Source: Mariprofundus sp.
GTDB lineage: Bacteria; Pseudomonadota; Zetaproteobacteria; Mariprofundales; Mariprofundaceae
DNA: 64,000 nucleotides
Reading direction: 5' to 3'
Assembly (NCBI GenBank): GCA_021772775.1
Contig: JAJFLH010000004.1
Coordinates: forward strand, 62,001 to 126,000
Below the pieces are notes generated by a model. That model was not told where the DNA came from and ran no database searches. It saw only the letters and a program-made list of their open reading frames with translations. Below are positions 9,868 to 19,036 of the stretch, in pieces. How positions within the stretch are numbered: the first letter of the stretch is position 1; each line of letters begins with the position of its first letter. The position numbers and the translations under genes are program-made.

Positions 9868-9941
9868 AGCAGTATAGCTTTATTTTATTAGAGCTGAAGC
9901 TTGTTGAAACAGCTCTTTTGTGTAGTGCTATCTCTTCGCGG

Positions 9942-9979
9942 TGTCATATCTGTGACTCATATGTCACATAGATGTCACA
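9942..9979 (+). promoter_or_regulatory. Pho box before DUF47-pit
   Basis: TGTCACA at 9962 and again at 9973 are exactly 11 nt apart, separated by TAGA: the geometry of a PhoB box. A further TGTCATA at 9942 and a weaker TGACTCA at 9953 extend the 11-nt phase. A TATACAAT-like -10 follows at about 9987-9994, so the box sits where the -35 would be. It implies PhoB activation of the DUF47-pit operon under phosphate limitation. Confidence 0.75.
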
Positions 9980-10042
9980 TTAGGTATATACAATTCGTTC
10001 GAGTTAATGGATCAGGGTTGAAAAACTCATTTGGGAGTAGAT

Positions 10043-10723
10043 ATGGTAAGAAGAAGTCCAATTACAAATATGTTTGCTGGCTCGCCAGTTAAACCACTGC
10101 AGCAACATATCAGCAAGGTTCACGAGTGTGTGAAAAAGCTTGAGCCTTTTTTCTTGGCTGTGGTCGAGAAGGATTATGACCAGATGGCTGCTCTGCAGAA
10201 TGAAATTCATAAGTTGGAAGTGGAAGCTGATGATTTGAAACACGAGCTGCGTATTCAATTGCCAAATTCGTTGTTTATGCCGATGCCGCGTGAACGTATT
10301 CTTGATATCGTATTGAATCAGGATCGACTTGCCAACAAAACCAAGGAAATTGCCGGTTATGTGAATGGTCGTAGATTGGAGCTTCCTGATGAGATTGCCG
10401 ATATGATGCTTGAGCTTGTGAAGCAGAGCATTGCAGCCTCCCGTCAGGCCAAAAAGATTGTTAATGAACTTGATGAGCTGGTTGAGGTTGGTTTCCGGGG
10501 TCGCGAAGTGAGCAGCGTGGAGTCGATGATTAATGATCTCGATGATATTGAATATGGAGCCGATAAGCTTGGTACCCAAATTGATAATGCACTGTTTATT
10601 ATTGAAAAGAATCTGAACCCTATTGATGCGGTATTCTTGTACCGCGTGATACAAAATGTTGGCGAGGTTGCGGATATCGCACAGCGCGTTGGCGCCCGTC
10701 TCGAACTGTTATTGGCGCGTTAG
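10043..10723 (+). CDS. DUF47 / PhoU-like Pit accessory protein (TIGR00153 family)
   Basis: 226 residues from ATG 10043, chosen because GGGAG lies 5 nt upstream; an in-frame TTG at 10031 would give 4 more residues but has no ribosome site. The protein is all-helical, soluble and acidic, with the family start (SPITNMFAGSPVKPLQQHISKV) and repeated ExxxxD-type helices of PhoU-like proteins. It lies 12 nt before pit, the usual pairing for this family, which is thought to modulate the Pit transporter. Control is likely by PhoB through the upstream Pho box. Confidence 0.92.
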   Translation: MVRRSPITNMFAGSPVKPLQQHISKVHECVKKLEPFFLAVVEKDYDQMAALQNEIHKLEVEADDLKHELRIQLPNSLFMPMPRERILDIVLNQDRLANKTKEIAGYVNGRRLELPDEIADMMLELVKQSIAASRQAKKIVNELDELVEVGFRGREVSSVESMINDLDDIEYGADKLGTQIDNALFIIEKNLNPIDAVFLYRVIQNVGEVADIAQRVGARLELLLAR

Positions 10724-10735
10724 GGGGAGATAATC

Positions 10736-11998
10736 GTGGAAATACTTGTTGCAAATTCAACTATATTAATTGGTATGGCTGTTATGTTCGGCCTATTTAT
10801 GGCCTGGGGTATTGGTGCGAATGATGTTGCCAATGCTATGGGTACATCGGTTGGTTCCGGTGCTCTAACGTTTAAGCAGGCTGTCTATATTGCGGCCATA
10901 TTTGAGCTGGCTGGTGCCATTCTTGCAGGTGGTGAAGTGACTGCAACCATCCGTAAGGGAATTATTGATGTTTCATCCTTAGGCAGTACGCCTGAACTCC
11001 TGGTTTACGGGATGCTGGCATCCTTGCTTGCTGCCGGTATCTGGCTGATGGTCGCTACCCGTATGGGCTGGCCTGTCTCTACCACGCACTCTATTGTCGG
11101 TGCTATCGTAGGTTTCGGTGCTGTTGGTATCGGCATGGAAGCGGTTCAGTGGGGTAAAGTTGGTACGATTGCTATGAGCTGGGTGACTTCACCATTGATG
11201 GCTGGCGCACTCGCTTTTGCTCTGTTTAGAAGCATTCAGAAGCTGATTATTGATACCGAAGACCCGCTTGAAAGAGCCAAGAAGTACGTACCTTATTATA
11301 TCTTCATGGTTGGTTTCATTATCGCTATGGTAACGCTGCTGAAGGGGCTGAAGCATGTGGGTGTGAACCTGCCGTTTGAGCAGAACCTGTTCTATGCTGC
11401 ACTTATTGGTCTCATCTTTGCATTGATCGGGACAGTAATGATCAAACGCCTCAAGTTCACCAAGAAAGAGGATAAAAAGTTTCATTATACCAATATGGAA
11501 AAAATATTCGGTGTATTGATGATCTTTACGGCTATTGCCATGGCCTTTGCACACGGCTCTAACGACGTGGCGAATGCGATTGGTCCGGTTGCTGCGGTTG
11601 TAGGCATTGTTCAGAGTGGTGGTGATATTTTATCCAAGTCAGCAACGCCTATCTGGATTCTGATGCTTGGTGGTATTGGTATTGTTGTTGGTCTTGCGAC
11701 CTACGGCCATAAAGTGATCGCAACGGTTGGTTCCGGTATTACTGAACTCACACCGAGTCGTGGTTTTGCTGCAACGCTTGGTGCTGCTACTACAGTTGTG
11801 GTTGCATCCGGTACTGGCCTGCCAATCTCGACAACCCATACATTGGTTGGCGCGGTACTTGGTGTTGGACTGGCTCGTGGTATTGGTGCACTGAATATCG
11901 GTGTGATTCAGACCATCTTCCTGTCATGGATTGTAACCCTGCCTGCAGGTGCAATCCTGTCGATTCTGTTCTTCTTCTTTAAAGGCGCATTCAGCTAA
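10736..11998 (+). CDS. pit: Inorganic phosphate transporter, PiT family
   Basis: 420 residues with about ten membrane segments. Both PiT signature halves are visible: IGANDVANAMGTSVGSGALT near residue 27, and AHGSNDVANAIGPVAAV near 265. Each is followed by a P(V/I)STTH motif (WPVSTTHSIVGA, LPISTTHTLVGA). The family takes up phosphate or metal-phosphate with a proton or sodium. The GTG start at 10736 is preceded by GGGGGAG at 6-7 nt. It is co-transcribed with the DUF47 gene and ends at a strong terminator shared with the convergent phoU. Confidence 0.95.
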   Translation: MEILVANSTILIGMAVMFGLFMAWGIGANDVANAMGTSVGSGALTFKQAVYIAAIFELAGAILAGGEVTATIRKGIIDVSSLGSTPELLVYGMLASLLAAGIWLMVATRMGWPVSTTHSIVGAIVGFGAVGIGMEAVQWGKVGTIAMSWVTSPLMAGALAFALFRSIQKLIIDTEDPLERAKKYVPYYIFMVGFIIAMVTLLKGLKHVGVNLPFEQNLFYAALIGLIFALIGTVMIKRLKFTKKEDKKFHYTNMEKIFGVLMIFTAIAMAFAHGSNDVANAIGPVAAVVGIVQSGGDILSKSATPIWILMLGGIGIVVGLATYGHKVIATVGSGITELTPSRGFAATLGAATTVVVASGTGLPISTTHTLVGAVLGVGLARGIGALNIGVIQTIFLSWIVTLPAGAILSILFFFFKGAFS

Positions 11999-12017
11999 GT
12001 AGAAGCTTTAAACGATG

Positions 12018-12048
12018 AAAGGCAGGGGCGTATGTCTCTGCCTTTTTT
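12018..12048. terminator. Terminator between pit and phoU
   Basis: AAAGGCAG...CTGCCTTT stem with T run on the plus strand and an A run on the other side, so it may serve both converging transcripts. Confidence 0.8.
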
Positions 12049-12069
12049 GTTTTGAGTTACTGGTAAGCC

Positions 12070-12780
12070 TTAGGATTTATTTTGTAGTTCGCTACCGATC
12101 AAGGCTGCAGCTGTATCGTGATCAACGTGGCGTACTTCATGGCCTTTCACCATATAGATGACCATTTCAGCTACATTTACTGCGTGATCGCCAATGCGTT
12201 CGAGGCTTCGGGCAATATCAGTGGCAATCAGGCCAGCAGTGATCTGACGCGGATCTTCCATCATATAGGTCAGATATTCGCGTTGCATGGATCTGAATTT
12301 GTCATCGACTCTCTTATCATGTTCAATACATGACATCGCTTTTGCCAGATCACCTGTAGCAAATGCATCCAGAGATCCTTTGAGTTGATCAAGCACAAGC
12401 TCGGAAAGTGATTGTAGTGAGGATACTTGAGTGAGTGGATGATCTTCAGTTCTGAGCATGTTTTCAGCAATTTCCTCAGCCAAATCACCCATGCGCTCCA
12501 GATCAGTCACTACCTTGATGGTGGTCATGACAAAACGTAAATCACTGGCAGCAGGCTGACGTAGAGCGAGCATCGTGCGTGTCATCTCATCAATTTCGAT
12601 TTCCAGAGCATTGATATCATGGTCGCGCTCAATGACTTTATGGGCACGTTTAACATCCTGTTTAATCAGCGAGTTCATTGATCGTTTGGTTGCTTTTTCA
12701 ACCATGCCACCCATGGCCAATACTTTTTCCTTTAATTCGTTCAGTTCATCTTCAAAACGTTTTATCGTGTGTTGATTCAT
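12070..12780 (-). CDS. phoU: Phosphate signalling protein PhoU
   Basis: 236 residues made of two three-helix PhoU repeats, with the metal-cluster type motifs RDHDINALEIEID (first half) and ERIGDHAVNVAE (second half), plus DLERMGDLAEEIAE. PhoU links the Pst transporter to PhoR and keeps the Pho regulon off when phosphate is plentiful. Last gene of the pstSCAB-phoU operon, 42 nt after pstB. Confidence 0.96.
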   Translation of the reverse strand: MNQHTIKRFEDELNELKEKVLAMGGMVEKATKRSMNSLIKQDVKRAHKVIERDHDINALEIEIDEMTRTMLALRQPAASDLRFVMTTIKVVTDLERMGDLAEEIAENMLRTEDHPLTQVSSLQSLSELVLDQLKGSLDAFATGDLAKAMSCIEHDKRVDDKFRSMQREYLTYMMEDPRQITAGLIATDIARSLERIGDHAVNVAEMVIYMVKGHEVRHVDHDTAAALIGSELQNKS

Positions 12781-12822
12781 GATCAGTTCCTTCTTATCTT
12801 ATCTGTAGGTATGTTTTGATTA

Positions 12823-13605
12823 TTAGCCGAAACGGCCGGTAATGTAATCTTCAGTCTTTTGATGTTTTGGGGCAGTAAAAATAGTTTGTGTATCGCCATA
12901 CTCAATCAGGTCACCAAGATAGAAATAGGCAGTGTGATCAGATACACGTGCGGCCTGTTGCATATTATGGGTAACAATGACGATGGTGAACTCCTCTTTT
13001 AGTTCATCCATCAACTCTTCAATTTTAGCGGTGGCAATCGGATCAAGGGCTGAGCAGGGCTCATCCATCAAAATAACATCCGGCTTAACCGCAATTGTAC
13101 GGGCAATACATAAACGTTGCTGCTGACCACCGGAGAGGGCAGTGCCGGGCTGTTGCAATTTATCTTTTACTTCATTCCAGATGCTTGCTTTTCGTAATGA
13201 CGTTTCGACCAACGCATCCATATCAGGGCCATCGCTGACCAGGCCGTGGATGCGTGGGGCATAAGCAATGTTCTCATAAATACTTTTCGGGAACGGGTTG
13301 GGTTTTTGAAACACCATGCCGACGTGGGTGCGTAGTTGCACGACATCCACTTCAGGAGCATAAATATCCTGACCTTCTAGCAGGATCTGTCCTTCTACCC
13401 GGCATGAAGGGATGCGGTCATTCATACGGTTCATGGTACGTAAAAAAGTGGATTTTCCACAGCCTGATGGGCCGATAAAAGCGGTGATTTTTCCACTAAG
13501 TATGTCCAGGTCAATGCCGTGCAGGGCCTCGAAATCACCATACCATAGCTTCAGGTCGCGAATCGAAATTTTTGTGCTGTTGTCTGTTTTTAAGTCACTT
13601 TTCAT
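12823..13605 (-). CDS. pstB: Phosphate ABC transporter ATP-binding protein PstB
   Basis: 260 residues, full length. Walker [10 protein letters not shown] near residue 45, Q-loop in [11 protein letters not shown], signature LSGGQQQR near 160, Walker [14 protein letters not shown], and H-loop IVTHNM. It drives high-affinity phosphate uptake with PstA and PstC. 9 nt separate it from pstA. Confidence 0.97.
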   Translation of the reverse strand: MKSDLKTDNSTKISIRDLKLWYGDFEALHGIDLDILSGKITAFIGPSGCGKSTFLRTMNRMNDRIPSCRVEGQILLEGQDIYAPEVDVVQLRTHVGMVFQKPNPFPKSIYENIAYAPRIHGLVSDGPDMDALVETSLRKASIWNEVKDKLQQPGTALSGGQQQRLCIARTIAVKPDVILMDEPCSALDPIATAKIEELMDELKEEFTIVIVTHNMQQAARVSDHTAYFYLGDLIEYGDTQTIFTAPKHQKTEDYITGRFG

Positions 13606-13614
13606 TTTCTTCCC

Positions 13615-14850
13615 TTACCACGTTTGTTGTGCACGATTTCTTAGTTTTACAGCCAGTGCATTCAGGCTTAAAAGTACGGTCAGTAGTACAAGAATACCTG
13701 CCGCAGTGCGTTCGCTATAACCGCGCAGTGATTCAGTTGACCATGTATATACCTGAGCAGGCAGAACAGTGGTTGCATCCAGAATTGATGTGGGTGCATC
13801 TGGAATATATGCCATCATACCGACAATAATCAATGGGGCGGTTTCACCCATCGCTTGCGCCAAACCAATGATTGAACCGGTTAAAATACCGGGCATCGCC
13901 AGTGGTAGCACATGATGCCATGTCGTTTGCAGATTGGATGCACCGAGCCCGTAGGCTGCTTCACGGATTGATTCGGGTACTGCGCGCAGTGAAGCACGGG
14001 TGGTGATGATAATCACCGGCAGTGTCATCAGTGCCAGTGTTAAACCACCTGCAAGAGCGGATGAACGTGGCACACCAAAGAAGCTGATGAAGATGGCCAG
14101 GCCTAGCAGCCCATATAAAATCGAAGGAATGGCAGCCAGATTGTTGATGTTTACCTCAATCAGACGAGTGAAGCGATTGTCTGCGGCAAACTCTTCCAGA
14201 TATATGGCTGTCATCACCCCGATAGGTACAGCCACCAACATAGTGATTAGCAGGGTGAATACAGAACCGACGGCCGCCGCCCAAATTCCGGCATATTCAG
14301 GCAGTTTTGAATCACCTCTGGTGAACAGGGTGGTATTAAAAACAGATCGTACTCTGTTTTCTTGCTGCATTTCTTTAACAGTACGTTGGTATTTGGATTT
14401 CAGACCATGTCCGTCATGTTCTTTGATGAACTGGTCGACACGGCTATCAGCAGGTACCCATTCATCATGGCTGGTGCCAATCATCTCCGGATGTGCTTCA
14501 AGGTATTGCGGAATACTGCGTAACCAGGCGCGACTGACGATGCGTCGAACGCTTTTATCGACTGCTTTATTATAATTCTTTGTTGCAGCCTTTGTATAAT
14601 TGACGGTGACATGCACTTCAGTCTGATCAAATGCAGGTAAAGCCTGACCGATGATGTCGACAAAAAAGAAGACCAGAAACGCCAGCGCCATTGCAATGGC
14701 AGTGAAGCCATACCAATGAAAGCGTCTGTCAGCACGCTTTCGTTTGATTTGGCGGTCTGATTTGTTGTTGTTCATAAAAGAGGCTGTTTTTGTCACTTCT
14801 GTAAGTTGATTCATATCAGTTTGGTTATCCATATCTACTCTGTTATTCAT
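13615..14850 (-). CDS. pstA: Phosphate ABC transporter permease PstA, with N-terminal DUF3333-type extension
   Basis: 411 residues from ATG 14850, which overlaps the pstC stop by 8 nt (ATGAATAA), so translation is coupled; a frame extension further upstream lies inside pstC and is rejected. One membrane segment near residues 46-66 is followed by a long periplasmic insert (about 70-180), then the BPD permease core of five to six segments with the EAA loop (EAAYGLGASNLQTTWHHVLPLAMPG). The extension before the core resembles the DUF3333 region of PstA from many proteobacteria, which makes the protein longer than E. coli PstA (about 296 aa). Confidence 0.93.
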   Translation of the reverse strand: MNNRVDMDNQTDMNQLTEVTKTASFMNNNKSDRQIKRKRADRRFHWYGFTAIAMALAFLVFFFVDIIGQALPAFDQTEVHVTVNYTKAATKNYNKAVDKSVRRIVSRAWLRSIPQYLEAHPEMIGTSHDEWVPADSRVDQFIKEHDGHGLKSKYQRTVKEMQQENRVRSVFNTTLFTRGDSKLPEYAGIWAAAVGSVFTLLITMLVAVPIGVMTAIYLEEFAADNRFTRLIEVNINNLAAIPSILYGLLGLAIFISFFGVPRSSALAGGLTLALMTLPVIIITTRASLRAVPESIREAAYGLGASNLQTTWHHVLPLAMPGILTGSIIGLAQAMGETAPLIIVGMMAYIPDAPTSILDATTVLPAQVYTWSTESLRGYSERTAAGILVLLTVLLSLNALAVKLRNRAQQTW

Positions 14851-16105
14851 AGCGCTGCCTGAATTTTCGAACCACAATGGTCGAAACGATATTGAGCATA
14901 AGAGTGATGATGAGCAGTACCAGGCCGAGCGCAAAGGCGGATAGGGTGAAGGCGGAATCAAATTCCTGATCGCCTGTGAGAGCCTCAACGATCTTTACTG
15001 TCACCGTAGTCATGCCTTCAAGTGGGTTGGCGGTAAGATTGGGGCGCAAACCGGCCGCCATGACCACAATCATCGTTTCCCCAATGGCGCGTGATACGGC
15101 CAGCAAGCATGCTGCGACAATGCCGGGAAAAGCTGCGGGTAAAACGATATGGCGAATGGTCTCCGCTTTGGTTGTGCCGAGAGCCAGTGAGCCGTCTCGC
15201 AGGTGTTGGGGTACGGCGCGAATGACATCATCTGACAGAGATGAGATGAATGGAATAATCATCACGCCCATAATCAGGCCAGGCGCCAATGCATTGGTAT
15301 AATCAGCTTCTAATCCAAATGAGTGGGCAATTTCAACCACGATGGGGCTGATGGTGATGGCGGCAAAGAAGCCATAAACCACGGTTGGAATACCAGCCAG
15401 AATTTCTAACAGAGGTTTTAGGCGGCCACGGGCATTGTGGCTGGCATATTCGGACATATAAATAGCAGCGAACAGGCCGATGGGGATAGCCACAAACATA
15501 GCGATCAGGGTGATCATGAAGGTGCCTGCGAAAATGGGCAGGGAGCCGAATAGCGGGGGGGCTACATTTTCATCAGCGCGTCCGGCACCTACCAGAAAAG
15601 CTGTGTCCGGCTGCCACTGTGTGCCGGTGATGAAATCCCATATCGGAATAACCTGGAAGAAACGAATCGATTCAAATACGACCGACAGCACAATGCCCAG
15701 AGTGGTTAAAATAGAGATGGTTGCGGCTGTGAAGAGCATGCAACGCATAACCTTTTCAACGGATTGACGTGCACGAAATGCTGCTTTGACATGACCAAGG
15801 CCATACCATAAACCGGCACCGGAAAGCCCGAAAGCAGAGGCCAATAACATGGTGGATGGTATTTCAATCAGGTTAAATAGATGTGCCACACTGCCAAGCA
15901 GAGATACAGCTAAAGCGGGAAGAGCTACCCAGCTGACAGCGTACCAGCCATAAAAGCCGGGACGGGAGTGTAATCGTACATGGTTTGATTCTACAGAGAG
16001 GGCTTTGCCGCGGGCTAAAAAATAAGCCATCGCTGAGAGCGGTAATAGCCCCCCAAAGAACCAGAGAAATAAATCAGCAGTGCTCATTAAATTATTTAGC
16101 TCCAT
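14843..16105 (-). CDS. pstC: Phosphate ABC transporter permease PstC
   Basis: 420 residues with an N-terminal membrane region (PstC_N type, about residues 1-140) and the C-terminal permease core, including the EAA loop DGSLALGTTKAETIRHIVLPAAFPG near 330. It pairs with PstA to form the channel. Two starts are possible: ATG 16105 has no clear ribosome site, while the Met seven codons in (16087) has GGAG 12 nt upstream. Overlaps pstA by 8 nt. Confidence 0.94.
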   Translation of the reverse strand: MELNNLMSTADLFLWFFGGLLPLSAMAYFLARGKALSVESNHVRLHSRPGFYGWYAVSWVALPALAVSLLGSVAHLFNLIEIPSTMLLASAFGLSGAGLWYGLGHVKAAFRARQSVEKVMRCMLFTAATISILTTLGIVLSVVFESIRFFQVIPIWDFITGTQWQPDTAFLVGAGRADENVAPPLFGSLPIFAGTFMITLIAMFVAIPIGLFAAIYMSEYASHNARGRLKPLLEILAGIPTVVYGFFAAITISPIVVEIAHSFGLEADYTNALAPGLIMGVMIIPFISSLSDDVIRAVPQHLRDGSLALGTTKAETIRHIVLPAAFPGIVAACLLAVSRAIGETMIVVMAAGLRPNLTANPLEGMTTVTVKIVEALTGDQEFDSAFTLSAFALGLVLLIITLMLNIVSTIVVRKFRQRYE

Positions 16106-16130
16106 TTTGTTTCTATTGAACGGTAAAATA

Positions 16131-16161
16131 CAAAAACTGGCCGGAGCGAACTCCGGTCAGT
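16131..16161 (-). terminator. Hairpin with T run between pstS and pstC (partial terminator)
   Basis: Read on the minus strand: ACTGACCGGAG-TTCG-CTCCGGCCAGT then TTTTTG. An 11-bp stem with one G-U pair and a UUCG loop inside an operon fits partial termination, leaving more pstS than pstCAB-phoU mRNA. Confidence 0.75.
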
Positions 16162-16179
16162 AAGGGTAGTTGCGTTTCT

Positions 16180-17235
16180 TTAGTGTTTTTGCTTCAAGTC
16201 GCTGGGTTTCATGCGCGTCAGGTTTTTCAGGTTATCACGGTAATGATCACGCATAGCTTCTGGCAATGGGATCAAGCCGATGTCTGCACACTCACCGTCA
16301 TCACCAACCATCTGTTCACTCAGGAACAGGTTTGCATATTCAAGCATGCCAGGCACTTTTTTGATGTGTGACTGTTTGATGTAGAAGTACAATGAACGAG
16401 AGAGTTTATACGAACCGTTTTGCACAGCTTCTGGTGATGGAGCTACGCCTTCGATAGTTGCAGCAGCAATGCTATCGCTGTTTTCAACCAAATAGCTGTA
16501 ACCGAAGATGCCTAGTGAAGCAGTGTCTTTAGCCAATTTTTTAACGATTAGGTTGTCATTTTCACCGGATGGGACATAAACGCCATCTTGACGAATATTG
16601 TGAAACTTCTTGTACTTTTTATTTTTCACTTTGTCAGCTTTATACAAGTCAGTATAAACAGGCATTTTCTTGGTGATGCCTTTGAGGATCATATCTTCAA
16701 ATGCATCACGTGTACCGGATGATGCTGGTGGACCATAGATCGTGATCTTGCGTTTTGGCAGTGTTTCACTGATCTCATTCCAGTAGTGATACGGGTTGGC
16801 GATGAGTGCAGTACCCTCTTTGTTAGGTACTTCTGCAGCTACAGCCAGCATCATCTCTTTACGCGTGAGGTTCAACGGTTGAGCACCTTTAGACTGAGCA
16901 ATGGCGATGCCATCATAACCGACGACCATCTCAGTGATATATTTTACGCCATTCTTCTGGCATTTCTTGAACTCTTTGGCTTTCATGCGACGTGATGCAT
17001 TGGTCATGTCAGGCGTGTCCATGCCATTGCCGGCACAAAATAGTTTCATGCCGCCACCTGAACCGGTTGATTCAACAACAGGTGTTTTAAAGTCGGTAGT
17101 CGCGCCCAATGCTTCAGCTGTATAGCTGGAGAATGGGTATACGGTGGATGAGCCTACGATTTTGATCTGTTCACGTGCTTCTACTGCGTGCGCAGCGATT
17201 AACAGTGTGGCAGTTGCCAGTATAATTTTTTTCAT
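16180..17235 (-). CDS. pstS: Phosphate-binding protein PstS (periplasmic)
   Basis: 351 residues from the ATG at 17235, preceded by AGGAG at 10 nt; an upstream in-frame ATG at 17256 has no ribosome site. A signal peptide (MKKIILATATLLIAAHAVEA) is followed by the binding-protein start IKIVGSSTVYPFSS; STGSGGG and ASSGTRDAFE supply the phosphate-binding Ser/Gly/Arg residues. Captures phosphate in the periplasm for PstCAB. First gene of the operon; a Pho box lies about 100 nt upstream. Confidence 0.95.
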   Translation of the reverse strand: MKKIILATATLLIAAHAVEAREQIKIVGSSTVYPFSSYTAEALGATTDFKTPVVESTGSGGGMKLFCAGNGMDTPDMTNASRRMKAKEFKKCQKNGVKYITEMVVGYDGIAIAQSKGAQPLNLTRKEMMLAVAAEVPNKEGTALIANPYHYWNEISETLPKRKITIYGPPASSGTRDAFEDMILKGITKKMPVYTDLYKADKVKNKKYKKFHNIRQDGVYVPSGENDNLIVKKLAKDTASLGIFGYSYLVENSDSIAAATIEGVAPSPEAVQNGSYKLSRSLYFYIKQSHIKKVPGMLEYANLFLSEQMVGDDGECADIGLIPLPEAMRDHYRDNLKNLTRMKPSDLKQKH

Positions 17236-17333
17236 TGTGGATATGCTCCTATTCATTGATAGAGGTTAAAGTATGGCAGCAAGGTCATGTGTGTTGCCCT
17301 ATCTGATTTGTATGGGGGAGCCTGTCAGAGCTT

Positions 17334-17351
17334 TGTGTCAGAGATGTGACA
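17334..17351 (-). promoter_or_regulatory. Pho box upstream of pstS
   Basis: On the minus strand TGTCACA-TCTC-TGACACA, an 11-nt spaced pair with one mismatch in the second half-site. It lies about 100 nt before pstS in the right orientation. Confidence 0.6.
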
Positions 17352-17371
17352 AGGAGGGTGAGGTGAGATGA

Positions 17372-17409
17372 TGTCGTTGAGATGTCATCAATGTCACACT
17401 GTTGTCATA
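17372..17409 (+). promoter_or_regulatory. Two further Pho-box-like pairs, opposite orientation
   Basis: TGTCGTT/TGTCATC at 17372 and 17383, then TGTCACA/TGTCATA at 17392 and 17403. Each pair is 11 nt apart; the two pairs are 9 nt out of register. They point away from pstS, so they may be extra PhoB loading sites rather than the promoter box. Confidence 0.5.
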
Positions 17410-17444
17410 AAAGGTATGGCTGCACTTATTCGTATGTGAGCAAG

Positions 17445-17474
17445 AAAAAAGGCTCCATATTTGCATATGGAGCC
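17445..17474 (-). terminator. Terminator of the phosphate-island porin
   Basis: GGCTCCATAT-GCAA-ATATGGAGCC on the minus strand, a perfect 10-bp stem, followed by TTTTTT. Confidence 0.88.
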
Positions 17475-17499
17475 TTCATGTTTTGAGTCTCTTGCCTAC

Positions 17500-18633
17500 T
17501 TACAGTTTGATTTCTGAGTAGAGGCCGAAACGATTGTCTTTGCGTGTATTGGCGCTAACACCACCACGATTAGCCAGTTTGTTGATATCAGCAACGAGGG
17601 CAAACTTAACACCTTTGGTTACAGTGTATTCGATGCCGCCGATATAACGGGTCAGTTTCTCGCTAGTTGTTTGCCCCGTAAGTTTATTACTAAGGCTTTC
17701 ATAGCGGGCAAATGCACCGAAATCAGCAGCAAACTTAGTCCAGGCCCATAATCCATGTGCTTTGCTTTTTACGATATCGCCAACTGCTGCTGTACGATAA
17801 GCGCTGCTGACCGCGCCACCATGAGATAGTGATACTGCGGCTGACTTAGCAAGATCCTTGTTGATCATATAGTTGCCGCCAATGCGGAACTCCTTGGTGC
17901 CGTAAGAGACCATTGTTTGCATAAGTGTTGATTTCACGCCGGCAGCTGTAACACCTGCCACTGTTGTTTTGGTGCCGCGATATCCATCACGGAACTGAAA
18001 GTCCAAGGTCAGCCCTTCAACAGGATAGAGGCCAATGCGGGCATTCAGATCGACAGAACCTGCACGTGCTGCATTGCCATAACCTGTGCCGTTGGTTTCG
18101 GTAACAAAGTATTGAACCAAACCATCTGCCAATTTTCCTTTCAAACCAAGCCCTAGATCGTAGGAGTCATCAAATTTGTATCTGTCAGCCATGACCTGAG
18201 AGGCGTAACGGTGTTTCCACAGGCTCTGTTCATAGTCAATCCATGGGGTGTGAGACTGTCCAATACGTAAATCAAGAGCATTACCAACCAGTTTGCCTTC
18301 AAGATAAGCGGCCTTTAGAAAGACGTTCTGCTTTTTCCCACCAAGAGATTGGTCGTTACCGGCATCAAGTGTAATACGCATCATCCATGCATCGTTGAAG
18401 TAATATTTAGCAGTGAAGTAAGCGCGGTCAACAGCCAGGCCGACAGTTTTTGTCGACAATGTGGAGGCTGCAGTGATGGTGTCCGCAGTCTGTCCATAGG
18501 TGTTCAGATAGAGCAGCGCTTCAAGTTTTAGCTTGCTGTCACCTTTTTCAGCTAAGGTCACACCACCAGCCATGGCTGGGGTTACGAAAGCCAAAGCTGC
18601 AGTTGCAGCGATTATTTTCATTGTTGCTTTCAA
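17500..18633 (-). CDS. Outer-membrane porin, probably phosphate-starvation induced
   Basis: 377 residues. The TTG start at 18633 is preceded by AGGAG at 7 nt; the in-frame ATG four codons later lies too far from it. A signal peptide (MKIIAATAALAFVTPAMA) precedes a beta-barrel rich in alternating aromatic/polar strands that ends in a strand whose C-terminus is EIKL. It is distantly like OprP/OprO-type or general porins; the family cannot be fixed by eye. The upstream minus-strand Pho box and position beside pstS and phoBR suggest anion or phosphate passage through the outer membrane; this is inference. Confidence 0.85.
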   Translation of the reverse strand: MKATMKIIAATAALAFVTPAMAGGVTLAEKGDSKLKLEALLYLNTYGQTADTITAASTLSTKTVGLAVDRAYFTAKYYFNDAWMMRITLDAGNDQSLGGKKQNVFLKAAYLEGKLVGNALDLRIGQSHTPWIDYEQSLWKHRYASQVMADRYKFDDSYDLGLGLKGKLADGLVQYFVTETNGTGYGNAARAGSVDLNARIGLYPVEGLTLDFQFRDGYRGTKTTVAGVTAAGVKSTLMQTMVSYGTKEFRIGGNYMINKDLAKSAAVSLSHGGAVSSAYRTAAVGDIVKSKAHGLWAWTKFAADFGAFARYESLSNKLTGQTTSEKLTRYIGGIEYTVTKGVKFALVADINKLANRGGVSANTRKDNRFGLYSEIKL

Positions 18634-18704
18634 TTTGATTCTCCTATGTTCGGTTGTCTTGGGAAGTTCATATATTTGATTCTGGATACAGATTAAAACA
18701 TGAA

Positions 18705-18722
18705 TGTGACATTATAATGACA
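18705..18722 (-). promoter_or_regulatory. Pho box for the porin
   Basis: On the minus strand TGTCATT-ATAA-TGTCACA, two good half-sites exactly 11 nt apart, about 75 nt before the porin start. Confidence 0.8.
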
Positions 18723-18740
18723 TAAGGGTTTATTTTTACA

Positions 18741-18758
18741 TGTCATGAGGATGTCACA
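18741..18758 (+). promoter_or_regulatory. Pho box for phoBR
   Basis: TGTCATG-AGGA-TGTCACA on the plus strand, 11-nt spacing, divergent from and 18 nt away from the porin box. It implies auto-activation of phoBR. The stretch from here to phoB (about 280 nt) is a long leader in which no other gene was seen. Confidence 0.8.
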
Positions 18759-19036
18759 TTATTATTTCAGGTTGCTTCTTACTAAATCAGAAAAAAAGAG
18801 AGGTGTGTGGATGCTCCTACAGCAAAGCAATGATACATTAGAGTCATCTGAGATATATAATTCTCAGCTTTGTCGCATTGTCTTGGAAGCTCATGGCGTG
18901 GGCGTTTAACTGATGTGTTCTCTTTCTCAGATGTATTATAAATCTCAATATGGAGTACAAAAATATAGTGTGTTGTTATGCCAAGGCGTGTTTGATGCTT
19001 GAGGTGAATCACAGATACTCTCAGTATCAAGACCTG

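Noticed and set aside
13615-14988. Longer PstA start at 14988
   Set aside because: The extra 46 residues are read from pstC in another frame; ATG 14850 gives the usual overlap with the pstC stop.
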